In this document: positions 33,109-42,154 of the stretch, one piece after another
How positions within the stretch are numbered: the stretch's first letter is position 1
Layout of the letters: every line of letters begins with the position of its first letter
Source of the DNA: Actinomadura macrotermitis
GTDB lineage: Bacteria > Actinomycetota > Actinomycetes > Streptosporangiales > Streptosporangiaceae
Assembly (NCBI RefSeq): GCF_009604375.1
Contig: NZ_WEGH01000007.1
Coordinates: 62,001 to 126,000 of the forward strand
Reading direction: 5' to 3'
DNA length: 64,000 nt
Notes under the pieces: model-generated
Told to the model about the DNA's origin: nothing
Database searches by the model: none
Seen by the model: the letters and a program-made list of their open reading frames with translations, nothing else
Made by a program: the position numbers and the translations under genes

Positions 33109-35856
33109 TTGTTAGTGGAACGCGATGAGCTCATGGAGCGGATCGAACCGCTCTTCAAGGAATGCACGGAGGGACTGGGGGCGACCGTCATCATCAGCGG
33201 CGGCGTCGGAATGGGCAAGACGGCGCTGCTGGAGGCGGTCGCGGAAAGGGCGGCGCAACGGGGGCACACGATCCTCGGCGCCGTCGGATCGAGGGCTGAG
33301 TCCGAATTCCCCTACACGGTGCTCGAGCAGCTCTTCCACAGTGTGGAGCACACGGAGAACGGCGCCGGCCTCCTGGATCTGCTGGAACGGGCCACGATGT
33401 CCCGCCCGGACGTCAGCCCGGCCCAGATCATGCAGGCGGCCTACCGGACGCTGCGGGAGATCGGCGACCTGGCACCGGTCACGATCTCCATCGACGACAC
33501 CCAGTACGCCGATCCCGAATCGCTACGCTGCCTGCTGCATCTGATCCGGCGCTGCCGGCGGGCGCCGGTCACGGTCTTCCTGGCCTGCGGCTCCACCGAT
33601 CCCGGAGAGTCCCAGACCCTGCTGGCCGAGCTCGCGTGCCGGCCGGGGATCCGGCATCTCAGCCTGACCGCGCTGTCCCGGGAGGGCGTCGCCCGGCTGG
33701 TCGTCGACCGGTTCGGCGTGGGCTCGGCCGATCAGCGCTCCCGCGAGTTCTACGCCGTGAGCGGCGGGAACCCGCTGCTCGTCCAGGCGCTGCTGCACGA
33801 CCACTCGGTACAGGCGGCCCTCGACGGCGACCTGCGCCCGGCCCCCGGCGACGTCTTCCGCGACGCCTCCCTGGCCTGCGTCCACCGCAGCGGACGCGAC
33901 TCGCTGCGGGTCGCCCGCGGCATCGCCGTGCTCAACGGCGCGGGCTCGACGGCGCTGCTGGGGCAGCTCGTCGGCCTCGGCGAGCGGGACGTCCGCTCGG
34001 CCCTGAAGGTCTTGTCCGACGCCCGGCTCCTGGACGGCACGCGCTTCCGCCATCCGACGATCCGCGGCGGAGTCCTGGACGAGATCCCGGCCGAGGACCG
34101 GACCCGCCTGCACGGCAAGGCCGCTTCGCTGCTGTGGGAGGAGGGCGCGGCGACGACCGCGGTCGCCTCCCACCTGCTCGCGTGCGGCACGGTCCGCGAC
34201 GACTGGGCGGTGCGCCTGCTCGTGGCGGCCGCCGACGAGGCCCTGGCGGCCGACCAGGTCGAGCAGGCCACCAGGTTCCTCGGCCTCGCCGGGACGAGCT
34301 GCACCGACGACAAGCAGCGGCATCTGATCAGCATGGGCCTGGCCCAGATCATGCGCCGGGTCCGGCCGGAGGCGTCCACCCGGATCCTGCAGGACCTCGC
34401 AGGCCCCGCCAAGGAGGGCAACGTGCCCGGCGTGGTGCGGATCAAGGTGGCGCACGGCCTGCTGATGCGCGGGCAGGTCGACGAGGCGGTCGAGATCCTC
34501 AAGCTGCTCGGCGAGGAGCGGACCACCGACCGGCAGTTCGCCGCCGAGATGGACATCGCCCGATTATGGCTGGCGTCCACCTATCCGGGCGTCGCCGACC
34601 GGCTGGCCGGCGCGCTGGGCCGGCCGCCCGGGCAGCAGCCCGCCGCGGCGCGGCACACCGCGGTGCTCCGGGTCGGCGCCAACCGCGCCCTGTGGCTCAC
34701 CCTGACGAAGGGCGCCGACGAGTGCGTGGTCGCCGACGCCGAGCGGGTGCTGCAGAGTCTCCCGATCGGCGACCGGACGATCGACAGCATCGTCTCGGCC
34801 GTGATGACGCTGGTCTACGCCGACCGGCTGAAGACCGCGGCCAGCTGGTGCGACCAGGTGCTGACCAGGGCGGCGGACCGCGAGGTCCCGATGTGGACGG
34901 CCCAGCTGCTGACGAGCCGGGCGCTCATCGCGCTGCGCCAGGGCGGTCTGGGCCGGGCGACGGAGCTGGCGGAGACCGCGCTCGACCTGATGCCCGAGGA
35001 GGCGTGGGGCGTCGGGATCGGGATGCCGCTGGCGGTGCTGGTCGAGGCCCGCACCGCGATGGGCGACTACAAGGCGAGCGCCGACCTGGTCAACCGCCCG
35101 GTGCCGGAGTCGCTGTTCCTGACCCGGTTCGGCCTGCACTACCTGTACGCCAGGGGCCGCTACCACCTCGCGAACGGCGATCACGACGTCGCGCTCGCCG
35201 ACTTCCTCGCCTGCGGGGAGAAGGCCCGCGCCTGGGGCCTGGACTCGCCGGTCCTGGCGCCCTGGCGGGTCGGCGCGGCGGAGGCGCTGCTCGTGCGCGG
35301 ACAGCGGGAACGGGCCGGTGAGATCGCCGACGAGCATCTCGCCCTCGCCAGCACCGGGCAGCGGCGCACCCACGGCATCGCGCTGCGAGCGGCGGCGGCG
35401 ACCCGGCCGCCGTCCCAGCAGCTGGAGCAGCTCAGCAAGAGCCTGGAGATGCTGCAGCCCACCGGCGACCGGTACGAGACCGCGCTGACGCTCGCCGACC
35501 TGGGCCGGACCTATCAGCGGCACGGCCGGGCCGGCCGGGCCCGGCTGATCATCCGCCAGGCGTGGTACATGGCCAAGGAATGCGGGGCGGAGGAACTCCA
35601 GACCACGCTGATGCCCAAGCCCGCGGGCGGCGAGGAGCCCGAGCCGGCCGGCGAGACCGCCGCGCCGCACGGGGTGACCCGGCTGCTGTCGGAGGCCGAG
35701 ATGCGGGTGACCGCGCTGGCCGCGCAGGGATTCACCAACCGGGAGATCTCCAACAAGCTGTTCATCACCGTCTCGACGGTCGAACAGCACCTCACGCGGG
35801 TCTACCGCAAGCTGAACATCCGGCACCGCCAGGAACTGCCCGCCAATTTCGCCTGA
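33109..35856 (+). CDS. LAL-type LuxR-family regulator (ATPase plus C-terminal HTH)
   Basis: The 915-residue protein has the layout of large ATP-binding LuxR regulators: Walker A GGVGMGKT at residues 31-38, Walker B ISIDD with Asp129-Asp130, a long helical tetratricopeptide-like middle, and a LuxR helix-turn-helix in the last 60 residues (LLSEAEMRVTALAAQGFTNR, then EISNKLFITVSTVEQHLTRV). The start is TTG 33109, giving MLVERDEL, the typical opening of the family; GTG 33115 is the alternative. LAL proteins commonly activate macrolide and macrolactam clusters, and it sits at the cluster border, so it is a candidate pathway activator. Confidence 0.9.
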   Translation: MLVERDELMERIEPLFKECTEGLGATVIISGGVGMGKTALLEAVAERAAQRGHTILGAVGSRAESEFPYTVLEQLFHSVEHTENGAGLLDLLERATMSRPDVSPAQIMQAAYRTLREIGDLAPVTISIDDTQYADPESLRCLLHLIRRCRRAPVTVFLACGSTDPGESQTLLAELACRPGIRHLSLTALSREGVARLVVDRFGVGSADQRSREFYAVSGGNPLLVQALLHDHSVQAALDGDLRPAPGDVFRDASLACVHRSGRDSLRVARGIAVLNGAGSTALLGQLVGLGERDVRSALKVLSDARLLDGTRFRHPTIRGGVLDEIPAEDRTRLHGKAASLLWEEGAATTAVASHLLACGTVRDDWAVRLLVAAADEALAADQVEQATRFLGLAGTSCTDDKQRHLISMGLAQIMRRVRPEASTRILQDLAGPAKEGNVPGVVRIKVAHGLLMRGQVDEAVEILKLLGEERTTDRQFAAEMDIARLWLASTYPGVADRLAGALGRPPGQQPAAARHTAVLRVGANRALWLTLTKGADECVVADAERVLQSLPIGDRTIDSIVSAVMTLVYADRLKTAASWCDQVLTRAADREVPMWTAQLLTSRALIALRQGGLGRATELAETALDLMPEEAWGVGIGMPLAVLVEARTAMGDYKASADLVNRPVPESLFLTRFGLHYLYARGRYHLANGDHDVALADFLACGEKARAWGLDSPVLAPWRVGAAEALLVRGQRERAGEIADEHLALASTGQRRTHGIALRAAAATRPPSQQLEQLSKSLEMLQPTGDRYETALTLADLGRTYQRHGRAGRARLIIRQAWYMAKECGAEELQTTLMPKPAGGEEPEPAGETAAPHGVTRLLSEAEMRVTALAAQGFTNREISNKLFITVSTVEQHLTRVYRKLNIRHRQELPANFA

Positions 35857-35888
35857 TCCGAACCCTCGACCAGATGGGATCTCCCACC

Positions 35889-36527
35889 ATGCGCGTCGAC
35901 CCTCCCGTGCCCGGCCGCAGAGGACTGATCCTCGACTTCGCGGGCGTCCTCACCACGGACTTCTTCGGCACGCTGCGCGACTTCTGCGCAGCCGAGGGAC
36001 TCCCGCCCGACGCCATCGAGCAGTTGGTGCGCACCGACGCGCGGGCCAGGAAGGCGGTCGCGGACGCCGAGTGCGGACGCATCTCCCAGCGGGAGTTCGA
36101 CGCCGTCCTCGGGGCGGGGCTCGGCCTGCCCGCCGAGGGCCTGTCCGCCCGGATGACCGCCGGTCTGCGTCCCAGCGCCCCCGTCCTCGACCTGGCCGGA
36201 CGCGCCCGGGCCGCGGGCGTCGCCACGGCGGTGCTGTCGAACTACTGGGGCGCGGGCCCCGGCGCCCACGACATCCACGCCGGGTACGACCTCGACCGGC
36301 GTTTCGACGTCGTCGTGATCTCGCATCTGGTCGGCGTCCGCAAGCCCGAGGAGCCGGCTTACCGCCTGGTCCTCGACAAGCTCGGCGTGGCGCCGGAGGA
36401 CTGCGTGTTCACCGACGACAACCGGTCGCACCTGCCGCCCGCCGAGGCGCTGGGCATGATCGCGCTGCCGTTCGCCGACCCGGGCCGCGACGTACCGGAG
36501 ATCGAGCGCCTGCTCGGCCTGGCCTGA
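35889..36527 (+). CDS. HAD-superfamily hydrolase
   Basis: A 212-residue HAD-IA-like protein: motif I LILDFAGVLTTDFFG (nucleophile Asp kept, second Asp replaced by Ala), motif II VLSNYWG, motif III Lys in VGVRKPEEPAY, and motif IV CVFTDDNRSH. The missing second motif I Asp argues against phosphatase activity and fits the haloacid-dehalogenase or non-phosphatase branch. It begins 33 bases after the LAL gene on the same strand and ends at a strong terminator. Role in the cluster unknown. Confidence 0.78.
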   Translation: MRVDPPVPGRRGLILDFAGVLTTDFFGTLRDFCAAEGLPPDAIEQLVRTDARARKAVADAECGRISQREFDAVLGAGLGLPAEGLSARMTAGLRPSAPVLDLAGRARAAGVATAVLSNYWGAGPGAHDIHAGYDLDRRFDVVVISHLVGVRKPEEPAYRLVLDKLGVAPEDCVFTDDNRSHLPPAEALGMIALPFADPGRDVPEIERLLGLA

Positions 36528-36545
36528 CGCGGTCCCGAGACGGGA

Positions 36546-36579
36546 AAAGACCTGCGGAAGGTGGGCTCCGCAGGTCTTT
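36546..36579. terminator. Bidirectional rho-independent terminator
   Basis: A perfect 13-bp stem (AAAGACCTGCGGA with TCCGCAGGTCTTT) and an eight-base loop, flanked by A and T runs on either side, lies between the convergent HAD and glycine-oxidase-like genes. Confidence 0.92.
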
Positions 36580-36593
36580 CTTCGTCGCTGAGG

Positions 36594-37709
36594 TCAGCCG
36601 GCGAAGCGGGTCGGCGCGAAGGGCTCGGCGAGGCCGGCGACCAGGTCGTCGGCGAGCAGGCCGGCCATCAGGTCGGCGGTCACCGGGGTGAGCTGCACCC
36701 CGATCCGCGAGTGCCCGGTCACCAGCAGCAGCCCGGGGACAGCGGTCGCGCCGAGGACGGGCAGGTCGTCGGGGGCCGCGGGCCGCAGCCCGACGCCCGC
36801 CTCGGCCAGTTCGAGCGCGCCCACCCCCGGCAGCGCCTTGCGCGCCTTGTCCAGCAGTTCGCAGACGCCGCCCGCGGTGACGGTCGTGTCGTAGCCGCGC
36901 TCCTCGTAGGTGGCGCCGACGACGAGTTCGCCGTTGCTCCTCGGCACGAGGTAGACGGCGGAACCGCCGGCCACGGCCCGGGTCGTCCGCCTGAGGTACG
37001 GTTCCGCCGATCTCAGCCGCAGGATCTGGCCCTTGACCGGCCGGATCTCCGGGACGACGCCCGGCGGCAGGCCGCCGATCCCGTGCGTCCAGCAGCCGGC
37101 CGCCAGCACGATCTTGTCGCCGCGCACGGACGCGCCGCCGGCCAGCCGCACCCCGGCGGCCCGGTCGCCCTCCATGATCACCTCGATGGCCCGCTCCCGC
37201 AGGAGCAGGCCGCCATGGGCGTCGATCGCGGCCAGCAGCGCGGGCGTCATCTCCCGCGGGTCGATCGCGCCGTCGTCGGGGGCCAGCAGCCCGCCGGTGA
37301 CGGTGGGCGCCAGCGCCGGCTCGTGGGCGAGGCACTCGCCGGGGTCGAGCCGCTCGATGGCGATGCCGAGCGACTCCTCGAGCTTGCGCACCTCCTCCAG
37401 GGCGGCGAGGCCGTCCTGGTCGAAGGCGACGTCGAGGACGCCGTCGCGGCGGAAACCGACCGACCGCCCCGAGACCGCTTCGAGGCCGGCCACGAAGGCG
37501 GGGTACCGCTCGCGGGAGGACAGGCAGAGCCTCAGCAGGTCCTCCTGCTCGAGGATCAGCTCGTTGGCCGGCGGGAGCATCCCCGCCGACGCGTGCGACG
37601 CTTCGCTGCCCGGCGCGGGGTCGACGACCGTCACCTCGAGGCCGCGCTCCAGAGCGCGCCACGCGGTGCTCAGACCGATCACTCCGCCACCGACGATGAC
37701 CACATGCAT
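36594..37709 (-). CDS. Glycine-oxidase-like FAD enzyme, proposed CmiS2-type beta-amino acid former
   Basis: The 371-residue protein is a DAO/ThiO-family flavoenzyme: VVIVGGGVIGLSTAWRALER at the start, ASAGMLPPANE, a middle PVKGQILRLRS, and the C-terminal FAD contact LLVTGHSRIGVQLTPVTADL. ThiO oxidises glycine; the cremimycin homologue CmiS2 cleaves an N-carboxymethyl beta-amino acid so that the glycine nitrogen stays on the fatty chain. The FcoT-fold gene that would make that substrate lies two genes upstream in the same operon (40526 to 36594). A thiamine role is unlikely since no thi genes are near. Start ATG 37709. Confidence 0.85.
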   Translation of the reverse strand: MHVVIVGGGVIGLSTAWRALERGLEVTVVDPAPGSEASHASAGMLPPANELILEQEDLLRLCLSSRERYPAFVAGLEAVSGRSVGFRRDGVLDVAFDQDGLAALEEVRKLEESLGIAIERLDPGECLAHEPALAPTVTGGLLAPDDGAIDPREMTPALLAAIDAHGGLLLRERAIEVIMEGDRAAGVRLAGGASVRGDKIVLAAGCWTHGIGGLPPGVVPEIRPVKGQILRLRSAEPYLRRTTRAVAGGSAVYLVPRSNGELVVGATYEERGYDTTVTAGGVCELLDKARKALPGVGALELAEAGVGLRPAAPDDLPVLGATAVPGLLLVTGHSRIGVQLTPVTADLMAGLLADDLVAGLAEPFAPTRFAG

Positions 37710-37758
37710 GCTCGGCCCCCGGCCGCTCGTTCCCGACAAGATGATCTTCCGCCCGGTG

Positions 37759-39948
37759 CTACTGCAGGAGCCGGCGCAGGTGGCGCCCGAGCTGCAGGGG
37801 CGTGGGATGGTCGAAGGCCAGGGTGGCCGGCAACCGCAGGCCGGTCGCCGAAGCGAGCCGCCTGATCAGCTCCAGGTTGGTCAGCGAGTCGAAGCCGACG
37901 GCCGCCAGCTCCTGCTCCGGATCGACGGCCTCCGCGCCCTGATGGCCGAGGACGACCGCCGCCTGGGCGCACACGAACGCCACGACGGCCTGCTCCCGCT
38001 CCTCGTCCGGCAGCCGGGCGAGCAGTTCCCGCAGCGCTTCGGCGTCGTCCCGGCCCGCGTCGGAACGCCGTCCGGCGGCGCTGTCGGGGACCAGGTCGAG
38101 CAGCAGCGCCGGCAGGGACGGGCCGCCCTCGCGGAGCGCGGCATCGTCGAGCTTGACGGGCACGAGCAGCGCTTCGGGCCGGGCGATGCTCGCGTCGAGC
38201 AGCGCCAGGCCCTCCTCGGCCGTCATCGCGGCCAGCCCCAGCCGGGAGATCCGCTGGAGGTCGGCCGAGCCCAGGCCGCCGCCCATGCCGTCGCCCGACT
38301 CCCACAGGCCCCAGGCCAGGGAGACGGCGCGCAGACCGAGGGCGCGGCGCCGGTGCGCCATGGCGTCGAGGAAGGCGTTGGCCGCTGCGTAGTTGGCCTG
38401 TCCCGCGCCGCCGAACAGGCCGGAAACCGAGGAGAACAGCACGAGATCGCAGTCCGGCAGGTCCTTGGTCAGTTCGTGCAGCGCGAGCACCGCATCGACC
38501 TTCGGCCGGAGCACCTGCTGCAGCCGGCGGGGCGTGAGGGCGGCGAGGGTGCAGTCGGCGACGACGCCCGCGCTGTGGACCACCGCGGTCAGCGGGTGCG
38601 CGGCGGGCAGGCCGGCGACGGCCCGGCCGAGGTCGGCGAGGTCGGCCGCGTCGCCCGCCGCGACGCGCACCTCGGCGCCCAGCGCGGTCAGCTCCTCGAC
38701 CAGTTCGGCGGCGCCCTGGGCCGCCGGGCCCTTCCGGCTGAGCAGGAGGAGGTGCCGGACGCCGCGCCGGCGCACCAGGTGCCGGGCGATGAGGGCGCCG
38801 AGAGCGCCCGTCCCACCGGTGATCATGACGGTGCCGTCGGGGTTCCAGCGGCCGGCCGCCCGTTCGGCGTTCCTGGCCGCGGGCCGCCCGCGGGTCAGGC
38901 GGGGCCGCAGCAGGGCGCCGCGACGCACCGCGAGCTGAGGTTCGCCGGTGGCGACGGCGGCGAGGACGGCCTGCTCGGAGCTCTCCTCGTCGTCGACGTC
39001 GATGAGCGCGAACCGTCCGGGGTATTCGGTCTGGGCGCTGCGGATGAGCCCCCACACGGCCGCGCCGGCCAGGTCGGGGCAGCCCTCGTCTTGGGCGGCG
39101 GCGACGGCGCCCCGGGTGACGACCACCAGCCGGGAGCCGGCGAGCCGGTCGTCGGCGGCCATCTCCTGGACCAGCACCAGTGCCCGCTGGACGGCGGTCC
39201 GCACCGCGGCGCCGGCACCGCTCTCGCCGCCCTCGTCGGTGCAGGAGACGATGAAGACGTCGGGCGCCGGGTCGCCGCCGCGCAGCCCGGCGTCGAGCGC
39301 GTGCAGGGAGGAGTAGGCGCCCATCTGCCGGCCCGCGGCCTTCAGTGCCCCGGTGAGGCCCAGGTGGTCGGTGCCGAGGTGGGCCCAGCGGCCGCCGTCG
39401 GCGCCGGCGGGGGAGAGCCGGCACCGCTTCCAGGCCAGCCGCAGCAGCCGGCTGCTCTGCCCGGTGGCGGTGAGTTCGCGGGTGTCGACCCGGTGCAGCG
39501 CGAGCGATCCGATCGACGCGACGGCCGCGCCGCTCTCGTCGGTCGCCGACAGGGACAGGGTGTCCTCGCCCGTGGCGGAGAGACGGACCCGCAGGGATCG
39601 CGCAGCGGGCGCGTGGACCCGCACATCGCGCAGGATGAACGGCAGGAACACGCCGTCCTCCCGGTCGAGGACGGGAGCGAGGGCGGCGTGCAGCGCGGAG
39701 TCGAACAGCGCCGGGTGCATCACGTAGGACGGTCCCGTGGCGGGCTGCGCGGTCGCCAGATCCACCTCGGCGTAGATGTCGTCGCCGCCGCGCCACGCCG
39801 CGCGCAGGCCGCGGAAGGCCGGGCCGTAGGCGAAGCCGCGGGCGTCGAGCCTGGAGTAGAGGTCGGCGGTGTCGATCTCCTGGACGCCGGCCGGCGGCCA
39901 GGAGGCGGGCGTGTCGTGGTCGAGGACGGTCTCCTCGTAGCCGATCAT
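37759..39948 (-). CDS. Discrete PKS protein: half DH, KR, ACP
   Basis: A 729-residue protein with no KS or AT. Residues 1-150 are only the C-terminal hot-dog of a DH (AYGPAFRGLRAAWRGG, then HPALFDSALHA with the catalytic Asp); the His-bearing N-terminal half is missing. A KR follows: nucleotide site ITGGTGALGALIARHL, Lys in RPKVDAVL, Ser in LFSSVSG, Tyr/Asn in GQANYAAANA, all intact. The ACP has VGFDSLTNLELI. It starts two bases after the FcoT-fold gene stop. It may form the 2-enoyl thioester for glycine addition, or be a relic of a split module; a chain-supplying KS-AT must lie elsewhere. Confidence 0.85.
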   Translation of the reverse strand: MIGYEETVLDHDTPASWPPAGVQEIDTADLYSRLDARGFAYGPAFRGLRAAWRGGDDIYAEVDLATAQPATGPSYVMHPALFDSALHAALAPVLDREDGVFLPFILRDVRVHAPAARSLRVRLSATGEDTLSLSATDESGAAVASIGSLALHRVDTRELTATGQSSRLLRLAWKRCRLSPAGADGGRWAHLGTDHLGLTGALKAAGRQMGAYSSLHALDAGLRGGDPAPDVFIVSCTDEGGESGAGAAVRTAVQRALVLVQEMAADDRLAGSRLVVVTRGAVAAAQDEGCPDLAGAAVWGLIRSAQTEYPGRFALIDVDDEESSEQAVLAAVATGEPQLAVRRGALLRPRLTRGRPAARNAERAAGRWNPDGTVMITGGTGALGALIARHLVRRRGVRHLLLLSRKGPAAQGAAELVEELTALGAEVRVAAGDAADLADLGRAVAGLPAAHPLTAVVHSAGVVADCTLAALTPRRLQQVLRPKVDAVLALHELTKDLPDCDLVLFSSVSGLFGGAGQANYAAANAFLDAMAHRRRALGLRAVSLAWGLWESGDGMGGGLGSADLQRISRLGLAAMTAEEGLALLDASIARPEALLVPVKLDDAALREGGPSLPALLLDLVPDSAAGRRSDAGRDDAEALRELLARLPDEEREQAVVAFVCAQAAVVLGHQGAEAVDPEQELAAVGFDSLTNLELIRRLASATGLRLPATLAFDHPTPLQLGRHLRRLLQ

Positions 39949-39950
39949 CG

Positions 39951-40526
39951 TCAGCTCCCGGCAAGCGGCGGAGGGTTGGTGATCGCGGCACTGACCTCGC
40001 CGCGGGAGTCGCCGCCGAAGTCGTCCCAGTAGCGGCACTTGGTGCGGACCACGACCAGCGAGTCGCGCAGGTCGCTGCCGTCCCACGCGACGGTCTCCAC
40101 CAGCTCGATCTCGCCGCGGAAGAACCGGCCGCGCATCTGCGTGCGGAACATGCTCCGGAAGTCGGTGATCAGGATGTCACCGAGCTGGGCGTTCCAGAAC
40201 TCGTCCATCGACCACTGGGAGAAAGGGTGGACGAGCCCTTCCTTGATGGACTTGGCGATGAGGTAGTAGGCCATCTGGTTGTAGCAGATGTTGAATTCCA
40301 CGGAGTTGAAATGGCCCGTGTCGTCGATGTAGCACGATTCGGGGATCTCGAAGCGGCAGCCGGCGAAGATCCTGCCGTTCTCCAGGGGCTCCCCTTCGAC
40401 GGTGACCAGGGCTTCCTTCAGGTACACGCAGTTCTTCGACCGGTACGGCGTCATTACGCGTGTCAGGAGTTCGTCGTCGTTCGGGTATTGCGTGGTGCGT
40501 TCCTGCGCGATCACCGAAGAATCCAT
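39951..40526 (-). CDS. FcoT-fold enzyme, proposed CmiS1-type glycine Michael-addition enzyme
   Basis: The 191-residue protein resembles FcoT (M. tuberculosis Rv0098): NDDELLTRVMTPYRSKNCVY at the start, FAGCRFEIPESCYIDDTGHF, and the core motif HFNSVEFNICYNQMAYY. Family members first called acyl-CoA thioesterases include ScoD and CmiS1, which add glycine to an alpha,beta-unsaturated acyl thioester. Here there is no ScoE iron enzyme, but a glycine oxidase homologue, which points to the beta-amino-acid route rather than the isonitrile route. Start ATG 40526; two TAGGGGT boxes lie 36-53 bases upstream. First gene of the operon. Confidence 0.85.
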   Translation of the reverse strand: MDSSVIAQERTTQYPNDDELLTRVMTPYRSKNCVYLKEALVTVEGEPLENGRIFAGCRFEIPESCYIDDTGHFNSVEFNICYNQMAYYLIAKSIKEGLVHPFSQWSMDEFWNAQLGDILITDFRSMFRTQMRGRFFRGEIELVETVAWDGSDLRDSLVVVRTKCRYWDDFGGDSRGEVSAAITNPPPLAGS

Positions 40527-40561
40527 GCGCTCACGGTAACGTCGCGGAGAACTCCCTTCTA

Positions 40562-40579
40562 ACCCCTAGCGGACCCCTA
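40562..40579 (-). promoter_or_regulatory. TAGGGGT box pair, 11-bp period (FcoT operon)
   Basis: On the minus strand TAGGGGT-CCGC-TAGGGGT, two perfect heptamers 11 bases apart, starting 53 bases before the FcoT-fold gene. One copy supplies the TAG stop codon of the adenylation-enzyme gene. The same heptamer occurs before five other cluster transcripts. Confidence 0.75.
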
Positions 40580-42154
40580 AGAGACCGCCTCGAAGAACCG
40601 TTCGGCCAGGGATTTGCGGTCGGCTTTCCCGTTCGCGGTGACCGGCAGATCCGACAGCACGCGCAGGTCCCGCGGCGCCATGTAGGCGGGCAGGGTCTCC
40701 AGGCAGAAGGCCCGCAGTTCGACCAGGCTGACCGGGTCCTCGCCGGGCTTCATGACCACGAACGCGCTCAGCTCGGCCTGGCCGTCGGCCCGTGGCGGCA
40801 GCAGCACGACGGCCGCCGCGACCCGGGGGTGCTCCTGGATCCTGCGCTCGACCTCGCCGAGCTCGACCCGGTTGCCGCGGACCTGCACCTGGGAGTCGGC
40901 GCGCCCGCAGAAGTAGAGCTCGCCGGTGGCGCCGCGGTAGGCGAGGTCGCCGGTGCGCAGGACCCGCTGCCCGCTCGCGGGGTTGAGCGGGTCGGGCACC
41001 AGGGCGTTCGCGGTGGCCTCCGGGTCGTCCCAGTAGCCCGAGAACAGGGCGGGGCTGCGCAGATAGATCTGCCCGGTGACGCCGACCTCGCGGATCGGCC
41101 GGCCGTCCTCGTCGTGGATCGTCCACTCGGCGCCGGCGTGGGCGTGGCCGATGGACAGCCGCTCGAGGTCATCGGGGAGCGGCTCGGGGACGTCGGTGAA
41201 GGACGCCGCCATCGACTCGGTGGCCCCGTAGCAGTTGATGACGCGCCGCCCCGGCAGCAGCCGCTGGAACTCGCGCAGCTCCGCCAGCGGGAACTCCTCG
41301 CCGGTGAAGAACACCCGCCGCACCAGCTCCAGCGACGCCAGCTCCGCGGGCTCGTGCCGGATCAGCATGCGCCAGATCGACGGCACCCCCTGGACGTGGG
41401 TCACCTCGGCCTCCCGCAGGAAGCCGGCGAAGCGGCGCGGCCAGTCGAGCCGTTCGCGGGGCACCGGGACGACGGTCGCGCCGCGGCTCAGCGTCATCGC
41501 GAGGCCGCCGAGGCACAGGTCGAAGTGGAAGGGCGCGGCGATCGCGACCCGGTCGTCGGGGTCGACCACGTTCTGGGCGTGCAGCCCGTCGTAGAAGGCG
41601 ATGTTGGCGCGATGGCTCATCACCACGCCCTTGGGCCGGCCGGTCGTACCCGAGGTGAAGATCAGGTAGGCGGGGTCGGTGCCGACCGGCCGCCGGCGGT
41701 GCCGGTCCCGGGGGGCGGGCGCCCGCTCGACGGTCAGTCCGCCGGGCCCGAAGACGCCGGTGCCGACCTCCTGCGGCAGCCCCTCCCTGACACCGCCCTC
41801 GGCCGCGAGGAACAGCGCGGGACGGGCCAGTTCCACGATCGTCAGCAGGCGCTTGTCGGGGGTGTCGGGGCTGACCGGGATGAAGGGCAGGCCGAGCGTC
41901 GCGCAGGCCAGCAGGGCGGCGATGGCCGAACCGCTGGTGTGCGCCTCGACGATGACCCGGTCGCCGACCTCCAGGTCGAGCCGGTCCAGAGCCGCCGCGT
42001 AGGCGTCGGTCCGCTCCGTCAGCTCCCGGTAGCTGAGCGGCCGCGGCACGCCCTCGGCGTCGACCTCGACGACCGCGGCCTTGTCCGGGGTGGTGAGCCC
42101 GGCGGCCAGCAGGTAGTCGCGGAAGTTGTCGACCGGGTAGGGGCGGGCGGTCAC
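40577..42154 (-). CDS. Stand-alone adenylation enzyme (beta-amino acid:ACP ligase candidate)
   Basis: A 525-residue ANL enzyme with the adenylation core motifs in order: YLIFTSGTTGRPKGVVMSH (A3), FHFDLCLGG (A4), INCYGATES (A5), LRTGDLAYRG (A7), GRADSQVQVRGNRVELGEVE (A8) and catalytic Lys in NGKADRKSL (A10). The GTG start at 42154 overlaps the stop of the ACP gene (GTGA). In macrolactam pathways such enzymes (VinN, CmiS6) load the beta-amino acid onto a free ACP. The Asp in the A4 motif is compatible with binding an amino group. A second enzyme that adds a protecting alanine is not in the window. Confidence 0.88.
   Translation of the reverse strand: MTARPYPVDNFRDYLLAAGLTTPDKAAVVEVDAEGVPRPLSYRELTERTDAYAAALDRLDLEVGDRVIVEAHTSGSAIAALLACATLGLPFIPVSPDTPDKRLLTIVELARPALFLAAEGGVREGLPQEVGTGVFGPGGLTVERAPAPRDRHRRRPVGTDPAYLIFTSGTTGRPKGVVMSHRANIAFYDGLHAQNVVDPDDRVAIAAPFHFDLCLGGLAMTLSRGATVVPVPRERLDWPRRFAGFLREAEVTHVQGVPSIWRMLIRHEPAELASLELVRRVFFTGEEFPLAELREFQRLLPGRRVINCYGATESMAASFTDVPEPLPDDLERLSIGHAHAGAEWTIHDEDGRPIREVGVTGQIYLRSPALFSGYWDDPEATANALVPDPLNPASGQRVLRTGDLAYRGATGELYFCGRADSQVQVRGNRVELGEVERRIQEHPRVAAAVVLLPPRADGQAELSAFVVMKPGEDPVSLVELRAFCLETLPAYMAPRDLRVLSDLPVTANGKADRKSLAERFFEAVS

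Noticed and set aside
36594..37709. Thiamine biosynthesis ThiO
   Set aside because: No thiS, thiG or thiE nearby, and the gene sits in the starter operon of a PKS cluster.
39951..40526. Isonitrile lipopeptide pathway (ScoD context)
   Set aside because: FcoT-fold, ligase and ACP are shared with that pathway, but there is no ScoE iron enzyme or NRPS; a glycine oxidase homologue is present instead.
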